A DNA stretch of 28,690 nt from Limnospira platensis (GCF_046480435.1 NZ_PKGC01000063.1); one strand, 5' to 3'. Counted from the stretch's first letter, positions 1-8,904 are shown. Translations and numbers: made by a program. Notes: generated by a model not told the origin, from the sequence alone.

Positions 1-146
1 GAATTAGGTGCGTCAGTACAGAATTTTTGGGTAATATCAAAATGGCTGGGGTCTGACGCACCCTACGGGGAATTAGAATTAGGTGCGTCAGTACAGAATT
101 TTTGGGTAATATCAAAATGGCTGGGGTCTGACGCACCCTACGGGGA
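1..146. repeat. 75-nt tandem repeat with inner inverted repeat
   Basis: A 75-nt unit occurs almost twice: copy 1 at 1-75 and copy 2 at 76-146, identical up to the break at 147. Each copy holds a 10-bp inverted repeat, GGTGCGTCAG and CTGACGCACC, at 7-16/53-62 and again at 82-91/128-137, so each can fold into a long hairpin. The array may continue left of the window. The same arms, with a different loop, recur at 25909-25941, which suggests a dispersed intergenic family. The second copy contains the stop codon of the minus-strand gene at 138. Confidence 0.9.
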
Positions 147-2327
147 CCAATGGAATTTTTTGCCTAATAATTCCTCGAGTTTGTGGTTGTGGGGACGGAA
201 AAAGTCGCCTAGGGTCTGATGTAATGTTTCTGGTATGGGATTATAGGAACCTGCGGTATATCGGGGGTATTCGGAGAGTTGATGGTCGGGAAGACCTAAA
301 AACTCAAAGACCTGTTTGAGGGTGTTCTGGGGCTGGGTGTATAATTGTTCACTGCTGATGATTAAAAGCTGTTCGGGTGGGAATTTTTGCATCCACTTTT
401 CCAGAAAATAAACATACATTCCCCGCAGTAGATAACCATATTGACATCCCCAAAATTTCCGTCCGGCTAGGGTGGGGTCGTCAATGGTATCGAGAATGGC
501 AATTTCATCTATCATGGCCTGTTGGAGAGTGCGCTTTTCTTGACCCATCCAATTTCGGTGGTCTTGATATTGAGAAAAAGCTCGATCTACTGGATTTCTT
601 AGGGTGACAATTAGCTTGACTTTTGGGAAGGCTTGGTAAAGGCGATCGCATACTTTACTATCGACTATATAACTAGGGCTGGCTTCTCCGGTGAGAAATT
701 CGCCGCCAGGGGGAATGGGGGGAAAATGGGCGAGATACCAGTCTAAACCTCGGTAATATTGCCAAATGAAAAAATCAACTTCTTTATGGAGGTTAGGAAT
801 TACCTGGGGATGATGACAAAGGTATTCATACAGGGAGGTTGTGCCAGCTTTTTGAGCGCCAATAATGATAAAATTCGGACCTTGAACTGATGCGGTTTCC
901 CAGTGGTTGCTAAAAAATTCGGGGCGACAGATTTTGGTTTTAGCTAAGACTCCCTGTTTATAGGTGGAAATAGCCTCGGAAATTTGACCGATTTCGGTGA
1001 GTAAATCTCCATAATTTATATAGGGTTCTGGATAGTGGGGAACCTGGGAAATTGCTTGTTGATAACTAGAGGCGATCGCCTCTATTTGCTCCGGTTGTAA
1101 TTTGATAAAACTATAGGTGCGTAAATGCCGCAGTTTTAGATATGCTATCTCGGCTTCTGGTTGGGCTTTAATAGCGTCTAAATAAGCGGCAATTGCCCCA
1201 TCAATATCTGGCTGTTGTAAGAGGGCATCACCGAGGCGAATATAGACTTCTGGGATTTCTGGATCAATGGCGATCGCCTGTTTATAAGCATCAATAGCCG
1301 GGGAGATTTTACCCTGTTTAAACAGACAATAACCGAGGTGATTATAAGACCAAAAGCAATCAGGATTGATACTAATTGCCTGATTAAATACATCAATGGC
1401 TTCTCGCCATTGTCGCTGGTTGAGTAATGCTAAACCCAACCCATAATATCCCCAGGAATAATCGGGTCTAGCTGCCACCATATCCCGATAAATAGCGATC
1501 GCCTCTTCATACCTCCCCGTTAAAAGGGCATCCTCCCCAGTTTTTTGGTGGCGGGATAAAATCTCCGTCAGCCGTTGATGGGCTTCTGGTTGTTGAGGGT
1601 TAATGGCGATCGCTTGACGGTAGGCGGCGATCGCTTCTTCCGGCTGATTTTGCTGGCTGAGTAAATCTCCCAAGTGAAAATGAGACCAATAGAAATCAGG
1701 GTTTAATGTAATTTCCTGGCGATAGGCGGCTATGGCTTCCTCAACGCGCCCCAATCGAGTTAAAATGACTGCTAAATGGTGATAAGACCAACAAAAGTCT
1801 GGCTTTAACTCAATGGCTTTCCGATAGGCTGTGATAGCTTGTTCGTCCTGTTTTTGGCTACTGAGGGCTTGACCCAAACCGACATAATAGATATATATAT
1901 TGGGCTGCAATTCAATGGCTTTCTGATAACCACCTATTGCCAAATCGACTTGATTTGTGTTATGATATATCTGGGCGATTTTATAGTGAGCTATTGCCAA
2001 TTTAGGATTAATAGCGATCGCCAAATTATAGGAAGCGATCGCCCCTTGGTTATCCCCATGTTTCTCGAAACTCTCACCCAGGAGAAAGCAAAAATCCACC
2101 GGAACAGAACCGGGATTTTCGCTAATTTGCTGATAGAGTTGTTTAGCTGAACTTAGGGGTTGTTGCCAATGTTGCCAAATGCTGCCTAAACTGGTATAGG
2201 CGGCGGCTAAGTTAGGGTCAGCTTCGATAGCCTGTCGATAACAATTCGCCGCCAGTTCCCATTGTTGAGACTTGACATAATCATTGCCCAAATTCAGACA
2301 AACTACAGCTTGATTATCAGTAGACAT
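138..2327 (-). CDS. TPR-repeat protein with C-terminal sulfotransferase domain
   Basis: The protein has 729 residues from the ATG at 2327; an in-frame TTG two codons upstream is a less likely start. Residues about 1-440 are tandem 34-residue tetratricopeptide repeats, with many copies of the pattern AIAAYRQAIxxNP. Residues about 483-729 form a PAPS-dependent sulfotransferase domain: the 5'-phosphosulfate loop is GAQKAGTTSLYEYL near 490 and the 3'-phosphate motif is LRNPVDRAFSQY near 576. Family knowledge says such domains move sulfate from PAPS to a sugar, lipid or protein; the acceptor cannot be told here. The TPR part probably binds a partner or the acceptor. There is no signal peptide, so it is likely cytoplasmic. 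The last codons and the TAG stop lie in the 75-nt repeat, so repeat insertion may have set the C-terminus. Confidence 0.9.
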   Translation of the reverse strand: MSTDNQAVVCLNLGNDYVKSQQWELAANCYRQAIEADPNLAAAYTSLGSIWQHWQQPLSSAKQLYQQISENPGSVPVDFCFLLGESFEKHGDNQGAIASYNLAIAINPKLAIAHYKIAQIYHNTNQVDLAIGGYQKAIELQPNIYIYYVGLGQALSSQKQDEQAITAYRKAIELKPDFCWSYHHLAVILTRLGRVEEAIAAYRQEITLNPDFYWSHFHLGDLLSQQNQPEEAIAAYRQAIAINPQQPEAHQRLTEILSRHQKTGEDALLTGRYEEAIAIYRDMVAARPDYSWGYYGLGLALLNQRQWREAIDVFNQAISINPDCFWSYNHLGYCLFKQGKISPAIDAYKQAIAIDPEIPEVYIRLGDALLQQPDIDGAIAAYLDAIKAQPEAEIAYLKLRHLRTYSFIKLQPEQIEAIASSYQQAISQVPHYPEPYINYGDLLTEIGQISEAISTYKQGVLAKTKICRPEFFSNHWETASVQGPNFIIIGAQKAGTTSLYEYLCHHPQVIPNLHKEVDFFIWQYYRGLDWYLAHFPPIPPGGEFLTGEASPSYIVDSKVCDRLYQAFPKVKLIVTLRNPVDRAFSQYQDHRNWMGQEKRTLQQAMIDEIAILDTIDDPTLAGRKFWGCQYGYLLRGMYVYFLEKWMQKFPPEQLLIISSEQLYTQPQNTLKQVFEFLGLPDHQLSEYPRYTAGSYNPIPETLHQTLGDFFRPHNHKLEELLGKKFHWSP

Positions 2328-2428
2328 ATACAAGTTTTCAAAAAGCCATCAATTACATAATCCATTGAGGGCGGGTCTATTAGTATTCCGGTTGCTAGAG
2401 GTAATTCACAGCCAAACCCATCCCTACA

Positions 2429-2839
2429 TTATCCATTATTTTTGTTAGGGAGGCAAGGCTTTAGTTGTGTGTCAATGCTTTTAATGTGATTAATAAACCA
2501 ATCGCGCAAGTCTTGTTTAATGCTGAAAATAATTGAGTTAAAATCATCATCTTGTTCGATGCGAGTTTTAATCATTTCAAAATTCAAGACAAATAGCTGA
2601 TGGGCTTTATGATTAGTTTTGGCGACGGGGCACTTATATAAATTCATGCAGGATTCCTCATATTTAAAATGGTTATTGATATACATTTCCAGAAATTTTA
2701 TAGTTGATTTAAGTTGCTGGGGGCTGCGTTGTTTTTCAAGGTTATCAATCAATAAATCCATTTGGTCGAATAACTGCTGATGCTGAAAATCAATCAAGGG
2801 GATGCCAATTTTGAGAGAATCGTTCCAAGTGGGAGCCAT
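2429..2839 (-). CDS. Bacteriohemerythrin-like protein
   Basis: This 136-residue single-domain protein has the length of a bacteriohemerythrin, an O2-binding four-helix bundle with a non-haem di-iron site. Visible ligands are H20 (FQHQQLF), H57 and E61 (HFKYEE), H80 (KAHQLF), and H118 with D123 (WFINHIKSID). The usual HxxxH pair of the third helix reads N76-H77-K78-A79-H80, so the first His position is Asn, with a His one residue later. This may change iron binding. The conserved N-terminal Trp (W5) is present. Likely roles are oxygen storage or sensing. It lies 101 bp from the TPR-sulfotransferase gene and on the same strand; co-transcription is possible but not shown. Confidence 0.88.
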   Translation of the reverse strand: MAPTWNDSLKIGIPLIDFQHQQLFDQMDLLIDNLEKQRSPQQLKSTIKFLEMYINNHFKYEESCMNLYKCPVAKTNHKAHQLFVLNFEMIKTRIEQDDDFNSIIFSIKQDLRDWFINHIKSIDTQLKPCLPNKNNG

Positions 2840-2867
2840 AAATTTAGCCTAATTAATCAAGTAGGTT

Positions 2868-2888
2868 GACCATTGACCATTGACCATT
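2868..2888. repeat. Three tandem GACCATT heptamers
   Basis: Seven bases, GACCATT, are repeated three times without a break in the spacer between argH and the hemerythrin gene. This resembles the short tandemly repeated heptamers common in cyanobacterial spacers. No function is claimed. Confidence 0.8.
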
Positions 2889-2948
2889 CAAATATTACTA
2901 CAGCAAACCCCAAGAAACCGGGTTAAATACACCCGGTTAATCGGATAA

Positions 2949-4343
2949 TTATGATTGTGCAGCCTCCCAGCGATCGCGGGCATTTTGGAGGGCTGATTTC
3001 ACCTGTTCAAAACCAGTGCCGCCGTAGCTATTCCGGGCGGCGACCACTTGTAAAGGTGCGATCGCGTCATAAATATCGACATCAAATTCAGGATGTAAAG
3101 ACTTCCACTCATCAAGGGTAAGGTCTTTTAAAAGTTTCCCAGACTCCAGACAAGTTCTGACCACCTTACCCACCAAATTATAGGCTTCCCGGAAAGGAAC
3201 CCCCTTAGTAGCGAGATAATCAGCAACATCAGTAGCATTCGAGAAATCTTCCGCCACAGCTTCAGCGAGACGTTGAGGGCGAAACTCCATCCCTTGGGAT
3301 AACAAAATAGTCATCGCCTCCAGACAGCCTTTCACAGTTTTGACCGCATCAAATAAGGCTTCCTTATCCTCCTGGAGGTCTTTATTGTAAGCCAAAGGTA
3401 AACCCTTCATCAGGACTAATAGCCCTTGTAAATGTCCAAAAACCCGGCCAGTTTTACCGCGCACCAATTCGGGCACATCGGGATTTTTCTTTTGTGGCAT
3501 AATACTGGAGCCAGTGGAACAGCTATCAGTAAGGGTGATAAAACCAAACTCCTGGGAAGCCCAAAAGATAATTTCTTCCGAGAGGCGGCTGAGGTGAACC
3601 AAAATGAGACTAGAAGCGCTGAGAAACTCGATCGCCCAATCGCGATCGCTAACCCCATCCAAACTATTAGCATAAACCCGGTCAAACCCCAATAATTCGG
3701 CGCTATAGTGGCGGTCAATAGGAAAAGTAGTTCCCGCCAAAGCACCGCACCCCAGAGGCGAAGTATTCACCCGTTGATAAACCTCTCCCAGACGTTCCCA
3801 GTCCCGGTGCGCCATTTCCACATAAGCCAGTAGGTGATGAGCCAAACTGAGAGGTTGCGCCCGTTGTAGATGGGTATATCCCGGTATGAGAGTATGGACG
3901 TGATTGGTCGCCAGATCCAGTAAAACCCCTTGAAACTCAAGGATCTGGGTTCGGATTTGTTTAATTTGGTCTTTCAGGTAAAGGCGGGTATCAGTCCCCA
4001 CTTGGTCATTACGCGATCGCCCTGTATGGAGTTTTTTACCGACATCTCCCGCAATTTCGGTAAGTCGGCGTTCAACTGCGAAATGAATATCCTCAGCATC
4101 GACACCGGGGTTAAATTGACCCTGGCGGTATTCTTCGCGGATAGTCTCCAAGCCATTAACTAGGGCTTCTCCTTCTTCGGGGGAGATAATCCCAGTTTTG
4201 ACCAACATTTTGGCATGAGCCACCGAGCCTGTCAAATCATACTCGATTAACTCAATATCAAAGCCGATACTGGCGTTAAAAGTGGCGATCGCTGGATGTA
4301 AAGCCTTTTCAAATCGTTGGCTCCAGGTTTGAGCTTGAGTCAT
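2949..4343 (-). CDS. argH: Argininosuccinate lyase
   Basis: ArgH (464 residues, full length) splits argininosuccinate into arginine and fumarate, the last step of arginine synthesis, as a cytoplasmic homotetramer. The fumarase/aspartase superfamily signature GSSIMPQKKNPD is at residues 278-289 and holds the catalytic serine loop. The substrate-binding motifs HTGRSRNDQ (near 106) and GYTHLQRAQP (near 155, with the catalytic-region T157/H158) are intact. The ATG at 4343 begins MTQAQTWSQRFE, a normal cyanobacterial start. It follows the 87-residue hypothetical gene by 66 bp on the same strand, so it may be read with the phosphatase gene upstream. Nothing suggests damage. Confidence 0.98.
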   Translation of the reverse strand: MTQAQTWSQRFEKALHPAIATFNASIGFDIELIEYDLTGSVAHAKMLVKTGIISPEEGEALVNGLETIREEYRQGQFNPGVDAEDIHFAVERRLTEIAGDVGKKLHTGRSRNDQVGTDTRLYLKDQIKQIRTQILEFQGVLLDLATNHVHTLIPGYTHLQRAQPLSLAHHLLAYVEMAHRDWERLGEVYQRVNTSPLGCGALAGTTFPIDRHYSAELLGFDRVYANSLDGVSDRDWAIEFLSASSLILVHLSRLSEEIIFWASQEFGFITLTDSCSTGSSIMPQKKNPDVPELVRGKTGRVFGHLQGLLVLMKGLPLAYNKDLQEDKEALFDAVKTVKGCLEAMTILLSQGMEFRPQRLAEAVAEDFSNATDVADYLATKGVPFREAYNLVGKVVRTCLESGKLLKDLTLDEWKSLHPEFDVDIYDAIAPLQVVAARNSYGGTGFEQVKSALQNARDRWEAAQS

Positions 4344-4409
4344 AGTCCTATAATCTGTAAATTACCCATAAATGTCTGATCATCAACGGACTGGGGAAAA
4401 TATGTCCGA

Positions 4410-4673
4410 TTAAGGTAATAGGCTTTTCGCCCACCACCCCATCCCCAAGCCAATCAAAAAAGCCCAAAGCTGTCCAGTTTCCAGCAAATTATTCCAGGTA
4501 CTCTTAACATTAGTCCATAAATCAACATTCACCTGTTGACCAAATACCACTGGTAGGGTAGCCGCGACTTCCCCCCACTTCCATGACCAGTGAGGGGTTA
4601 AAATCAGAATATGGCGGATAGGGTGAGCGTGGCTGCAAATTTGCACCAACATCGATAAAGTATCAACGGACAT
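4410..4673 (-). CDS. Hypothetical 87-residue protein with C-terminal hydrophobic segment
   Basis: I do not recognise this protein. The start at 4673 (MSVDTLSML) is chosen because a GGGGAG Shine-Dalgarno-like sequence lies 10 nt upstream; the in-frame ATG at 4682 lies only a few bases from that site. The gene overlaps the last 11 bases of the phosphatase gene at 4663, so the two are probably translationally coupled. The C-terminus LWAFLIGLGMGWWAKSLLP is a likely membrane segment. The middle is rich in Trp and His and resembles no motif I know. Given the overlap it may act with the phosphatase, but that is inference. Confidence 0.65.
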   Translation of the reverse strand: MSVDTLSMLVQICSHAHPIRHILILTPHWSWKWGEVAATLPVVFGQQVNVDLWTNVKSTWNNLLETGQLWAFLIGLGMGWWAKSLLP

Positions 4674-6150
4674 AATCGGCATTCTCCCCACTTTCAGAAG
4701 GTTGTACCTGTAGCACAACCAAAGTCATGTCATCAATATTACTGTTACTCGGACCGATAAACTTCTGAACTTCCGCAAATATATGATCTACAATGCGATT
4801 AGGAGTCTGGGAGTTCTGACAAGCCCATTGAAAGGCTGTCTGTAGGTTATCTTCATCAAAGCGATCGCCCCGTTGATTAGCCGCATCAGTAAAGCCATCA
4901 GTATAGTAAATCACAGTATCCCCTGCAGACAGTTGCACTTGGGCTTGGTAGTAACGGGTATCAGCATCAAGACCGATCAACATTCCCAAAGTATCTAACC
5001 GACGAATGCTGCGGCTTTGGGCTTGCCATAATAAAGGGGGATTATGGGCGGCGTTACTATAGGAGAGAATTTTCGTGGTCGGGTCATACTCCGAATAAAA
5101 CAGAGTCACAAACCGATTAGAATTTTCTAAATCAGCATACATCACCCGGTTAAGATGTTGGAGAATCTGGGAGGGGGAATGGCGGTTCAGAACTTCCGCG
5201 CGCAACATTCCCCGAGTCATGGTCATAATTAACCCGGCTGGGACTCCTTTTCCCATGACATCACCAATAACAATACTCCAATGTTCCGATGGTGTGTGAC
5301 CGCCAACTTCTCCCTCAGCGGAATGATTCTCATGTTCATGTTTATCGAAATTAGAGGGGATAAAGTCGTAATAGTCTCCCCCGACTCGGTTGGCGGTTTG
5401 ACAGCGCGCCGCGACTTCTAAGCCGGGAATTTTCGGACATTTACGGGGAAGTAGGCGCAGTTGAATTTCTGCACCAATTTCTAATTCTCGGTCTAGGCGT
5501 TCTTTTTCCCGCAATGAAACTGATAGTTCATCATTGGCGATCGCCACTGCTGTTTGATCTGCTACCAGTCTAATTAATTTCTGGCGGGTTGGTGTCCACA
5601 GATAATCAGGATCATGGCTGAACACATACAACCGCCCCCGTGATGTATTATTAACTAGGATTTCCGTGCCAAAAAGTTTTACATCCGACCCCAAGCAACT
5701 ACTTACTTGATGGTCTAGGCTGGCTGAATATTGTGTTGCCATACTCTGGGGAAGCACTCCCACGGCGGTGCTATCATTAGGCTGGGATATCACCTCTCTA
5801 GTAGCCCTTTCTAAGATGGCGCGAACATCCTGACACTGACGACCATCTTGGCAATGTAACCGTTGAAATCGCACCTGACCGTTAGGTTTAAACAGCACCA
5901 AAGCACCCCCATCAGCATCTGTCACTCGACTAGCAACTAGGGGAGTTAATTCTAAGAATTGATTGAGATTGTTAAAGCTACGGAGGGCAAAACTTAGGGA
6001 ACTCAGCAACTCATTAATATTTTGCTGTTCCCGATGGAGTCTAGCCACCATTTGCTTTAAGTGAGAGGCTGATGTCACATCAGCATCTGAGGAACTTGAA
6101 AGGGAGTCTGAAGGTTGTTCTGAGCGTCTTGGAAGTGGCACAGCAGTCAT
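4663..6150 (-). CDS. GAF-domain SpoIIE/PP2C-type serine phosphatase (RsbU-like)
   Basis: The protein has 495 residues from the ATG at 6150; an in-frame TTG at 6198 is less likely. A predicted coiled-coil stretch near residues 30-60 is followed by a GAF-like sensor domain (about 60-215), then a linker helix (LREKERLDRELEIGAEIQ) and a SpoIIE phosphatase domain. Metal-binding motifs are present: VGGDYYDF, VIGDVMGKGVPAGL, YYTDGFTDAANQRGD and DDMTLVVLQV. The family dephosphorylates serine on anti-sigma antagonist proteins (STAS proteins) in partner-switching pathways. No STAS or anti-sigma gene is nearby, so the target is unknown. It has no membrane segment and is probably cytoplasmic. Its 3' end overlaps the hypothetical gene at 4673. 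Confidence 0.93.
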   Translation of the reverse strand: MTAVPLPRRSEQPSDSLSSSSDADVTSASHLKQMVARLHREQQNINELLSSLSFALRSFNNLNQFLELTPLVASRVTDADGGALVLFKPNGQVRFQRLHCQDGRQCQDVRAILERATREVISQPNDSTAVGVLPQSMATQYSASLDHQVSSCLGSDVKLFGTEILVNNTSRGRLYVFSHDPDYLWTPTRQKLIRLVADQTAVAIANDELSVSLREKERLDRELEIGAEIQLRLLPRKCPKIPGLEVAARCQTANRVGGDYYDFIPSNFDKHEHENHSAEGEVGGHTPSEHWSIVIGDVMGKGVPAGLIMTMTRGMLRAEVLNRHSPSQILQHLNRVMYADLENSNRFVTLFYSEYDPTTKILSYSNAAHNPPLLWQAQSRSIRRLDTLGMLIGLDADTRYYQAQVQLSAGDTVIYYTDGFTDAANQRGDRFDEDNLQTAFQWACQNSQTPNRIVDHIFAEVQKFIGPSNSNIDDMTLVVLQVQPSESGENADYVR

Positions 6151-6468
6151 ATTATTAGTATATATTTTTTGAAGGTTAGAGCGCAATAGTAAGTCCAAAA
6201 AAATGAAAGTCTCTCTGCCAAAAGTCTGGTTTTCTGGCTATCCATGACAGATTATCCCTGGCTACACTGCAGGGTACTGCCATCTACAAAATCGGCAATT
6301 ACCACCAGTAATCATGAGCTACCCCCCCAGCGGCTAATATTTACCCTAGGCGATCGCTTATCTGGTGTTTTTTAATATGGCAATATGTGGGAATCTCAGT
6401 CTCTATAAAATGATTAACTGTTCCCCATGATGACACTTAAATAGCCATATTGGCACTTTAACAGAGCT
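6151..6468. other. Spacer between ftsY and the phosphatase gene
   Basis: These 318 bases hold no convincing gene. There is one HIP1 site near 6351, a run of seven C near 6325, and an 8-bp inverted repeat (AATATGGC at 6374-6381, GCCATATT at 6444-6451) with a 62-nt loop just downstream of ftsY. It has no T-run on the minus strand, so I do not call it a terminator. The phosphatase promoter should lie in the upper-coordinate half as read leftward, but I see no clear consensus. Confidence 0.6.
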
Positions 6469-8187
6469 TTAACCACTTAACAGGGCTTCGATAAACTCGT
6501 AGCTTGAAAAAGGCCGCAGGTCTTCGATACTTTCCCCAACACCAATAAAACGAATCGGTAGACCTAGCTGCTGTACAACAGCTAAAGCCACACCACCTTT
6601 AGCAGTTCCATCTAATTTTGTCAAGACCACACCACTAAGTTGAGCAACTTCTGCAAATACTTGAGCCTGGCGTAGTCCGTTTTGGCCTAAAGTTGAATCA
6701 AGGACTAGGAGGGATTCTACCTTAGCATCTGGTGCTTGTTTGTCTATTACGCGACGAATTTTGTTAAGTTCCTCCATGAGGTTCTTTTTGTTCTGCAATC
6801 TACCAGCAGTATCAATAATTAGCAATTCGGTCTGGCGGGATTTAGCAGCAGCGATCGCATCATAAACCACCGCCGCCGGGTCGGTATTTTTTCCGGGATT
6901 AGCGATCACCTCTACCCCACTACGTTCGCCCCACACCTTTACCTGTTCTACTGCTGCCGCCCGGAAAGTATCCCCAGCCGCAATTAAACTCCGGTAGTCT
7001 GACTTTTGGGCAATATGGGCAATTTTCCCGATGGTAGTAGTTTTCCCGGCCCCATTCACCCCGGTAATTAACCAAATATTCAATTGTTCCTTTTCGGGGG
7101 CAAATGTGGGACTATAGCCATTTTGATAGGGTTTTTCGAGGAGATCTCGCAGAAGTTGTTTTAGATAGGCGATCGCATCTTCGGGGGGTAAAGCATCTTC
7201 TCGCAGGCGGTTTTGTAGTGCCTCAATAATCACATCAGTAGCTTCTACACCCACATCAGCTTGTAGCAATAAAGCCTCAATTTCTTCGACCGCCGCCTGA
7301 TTTAGGGGTCCCTGACCGACGATCGCTTTTAATTGATTCAGCAAATTACGGCGAGTCCGTCCCAAACCTTTCCACAGCTTTTGTAGCCAGGTGATTTCCT
7401 CTACCGCGACTTCCTCTGGTCTCCGTCCCTGATTAGCCAAAACTTCCGCCGACCACAGGAACATCTCATCAAATACTATATCTGTCGATTCTCCCTCACC
7501 GCTGGCTGTGGTTTCCCCCCCTTCCGGTTCCGGTTCAGAAATCGCCGTTTCTTTTAATCTCTCAATTCTCGCCTGTCGTTCCGCCTGGGTTCTGGCCCAA
7601 ATTGGCAACTGATCAATACTCTCTTCCACCATAGCCACAGGTTCAGCCGTTTCGGTAACTTCCGCCGCCTCCTGTGCTACCTCCTGTGCTACCTCCTGTG
7701 CTACCTCCTGTGCTACCTCCTGTGCTACCTCCTCTGCTACAGGTTCGGGGGTTTCGGTAACTTCCGCCGCCTCTTCTGAGACCTCTTCTGAGACCTCTTC
7801 TGAGGCTTCCTGTGCTACCTCCTCTGCTACCTCCTCAACCACAGCCACAGGTTCAGTGGTTTCTGTTAATTCTGCGGGGGTTTCCTGAGCCTCAGAGGTG
7901 CTTTCTTGCGCTTCTGTGGGGGGGGAGGAAACATCATCAACAGGGGCTTCTGTAGCCGCTTCTGTGGCTGCTTCTGTGGAGGATTCTGTGGGCTTTTGTT
8001 GTTGCTGAATGTTTTGATAGGCGGCCTTAGCCCACTGCAAATAATCCTCATTAGCAGTGGTAGGCGATAGCGGTTGTTTAGTTTCGGGTTCGTCGGGAGT
8101 TGATGGAGTTGGGGAGGGTTCAGCTTGTTGGGTATCGTCTGCTGAGGGGCGATCGCTAAACTGGCGGCGGAACCAATTAAAAACCAT
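6469..8187 (-). CDS. ftsY: Signal recognition particle receptor FtsY
   Basis: FtsY (572 residues) is the membrane-associated GTPase that receives SRP-ribosome complexes and passes them to the Sec translocon. The C-terminal NG domain is intact: P-loop GVNGAGKTTT near residue 376, DTFRAAAVEQ, DTAGRL near 459 and TKLDGTAKGG near 523. The N-terminal 200 or so residues are a very acidic, Glu/Ala/Val/Thr-rich A domain built of short repeats, including VAQE five times and SEEV twice, encoded by a 12-nt DNA repeat. The start at 8187 (MVFNWFRRQF) gives an amphipathic, basic N-terminal helix suited to membrane contact. It lies 84 bp behind nusB on the same strand. Confidence 0.98.
   Translation of the reverse strand: MVFNWFRRQFSDRPSADDTQQAEPSPTPSTPDEPETKQPLSPTTANEDYLQWAKAAYQNIQQQQKPTESSTEAATEAATEAPVDDVSSPPTEAQESTSEAQETPAELTETTEPVAVVEEVAEEVAQEASEEVSEEVSEEAAEVTETPEPVAEEVAQEVAQEVAQEVAQEVAQEAAEVTETAEPVAMVEESIDQLPIWARTQAERQARIERLKETAISEPEPEGGETTASGEGESTDIVFDEMFLWSAEVLANQGRRPEEVAVEEITWLQKLWKGLGRTRRNLLNQLKAIVGQGPLNQAAVEEIEALLLQADVGVEATDVIIEALQNRLREDALPPEDAIAYLKQLLRDLLEKPYQNGYSPTFAPEKEQLNIWLITGVNGAGKTTTIGKIAHIAQKSDYRSLIAAGDTFRAAAVEQVKVWGERSGVEVIANPGKNTDPAAVVYDAIAAAKSRQTELLIIDTAGRLQNKKNLMEELNKIRRVIDKQAPDAKVESLLVLDSTLGQNGLRQAQVFAEVAQLSGVVLTKLDGTAKGGVALAVVQQLGLPIRFIGVGESIEDLRPFSSYEFIEALLSG
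7669..7740 (-). repeat. 12-nt minisatellite inside ftsY coding VAQE
   Basis: The unit CTCCTGTGCTAC (plus strand) occurs five times without a break from 7669 to 7728, and a one-base variant follows at 7729-7740. On the coding strand each unit reads Val-Ala-Gln-Glu (the variant reads VAEE). Exact DNA identity, and not only protein identity, points to recent expansion by slippage. Because the unit is a multiple of three, copy number can change without loss of frame. Confidence 0.95.
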
Positions 8188-8271
8188 TTTACTAATTACT
8201 CGAATTTAACAACAGATTTGGGTATTGGTGAGGCGGGAATTGTTAATAGCACACCCACAGCATCACTGAAA

Positions 8272-8904
8272 TTAGAGGAGAGAGGAGGACTGAGTTTTCA
8301 TCTGATCAACAACACGACGGAGAACCCCATTAATAAATCGGTAACTGTTGTGGTCGCTGTAACGTTTAGCCAACTCCACCGCCTCATTAACGGCAATTTG
8401 TTCTTGAACCCCCATATATAACAATTCCGTGACCGCAATCCTTAAAATATCGCGATCGATGTGAGGGAGTCGGCCCAATTGCCAATCAACCATCGCCGCT
8501 TCCAGGCAACTATCGAGTGCTTCCCGGTGAGTGTTAAGTTCCACCAAAATCTTGACAGCATAGGAGTGTACTTCTTGCTGACTTGCCAATTGTACCAATT
8601 CCGGCAATTCCACAGCAGTAGATAAACGATTAATGGCTGATTGAGCCAGTGCGATCGCCTCACCGACCATAGTGCGGGCGCTTTGCAAATCCGCCGCCCT
8701 AGTTTGGCTACTCAAAAGGCGATCGTTACCCCGTTGTAATTCCGCCATAGCCGTCTCTAGGGATTCTTGTCCCTCTGTGGTTAAGGTACGGACAGCAGCG
8801 AGGATCACATCTTCCATTTCCTGAATTTCAAGCTTTCGGGGATTTGACGGCAGTTGGCTCATCCCCAAAAGGGCGAGTTCACGGGCTGTTCTACGAGCTT
8901 GCAT
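8272..8904 (-). CDS. nusB: Transcription antitermination factor NusB
   Basis: NusB is an all-helical RNA-binding protein that works with NusE/S10 on boxA sites to prevent termination in rRNA operons. The C-terminal signature is clear: IDRDILRIAVTELLY, then QEQIAVNEAVELAKRY and YRFINGVLRRV. At 210 residues it is longer than the about 140 of E. coli NusB; the extra length is in the N-terminal/middle part (about residues 25-115), a helical insertion that cyanobacterial homologues often share. The start MQARRTARELALLGMSQL matches the family N-terminus (RRxARELALQ). It appears to head the leftward nusB-ftsY pair. Confidence 0.96.
   Translation of the reverse strand: MQARRTARELALLGMSQLPSNPRKLEIQEMEDVILAAVRTLTTEGQESLETAMAELQRGNDRLLSSQTRAADLQSARTMVGEAIALAQSAINRLSTAVELPELVQLASQQEVHSYAVKILVELNTHREALDSCLEAAMVDWQLGRLPHIDRDILRIAVTELLYMGVQEQIAVNEAVELAKRYSDHNSYRFINGVLRRVVDQMKTQSSSLL

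Noticed and set aside
7669..7740. Tandem repeats as a CRISPR array
   Set aside because: There are no spacers between units, and the repeat is in frame within ftsY.
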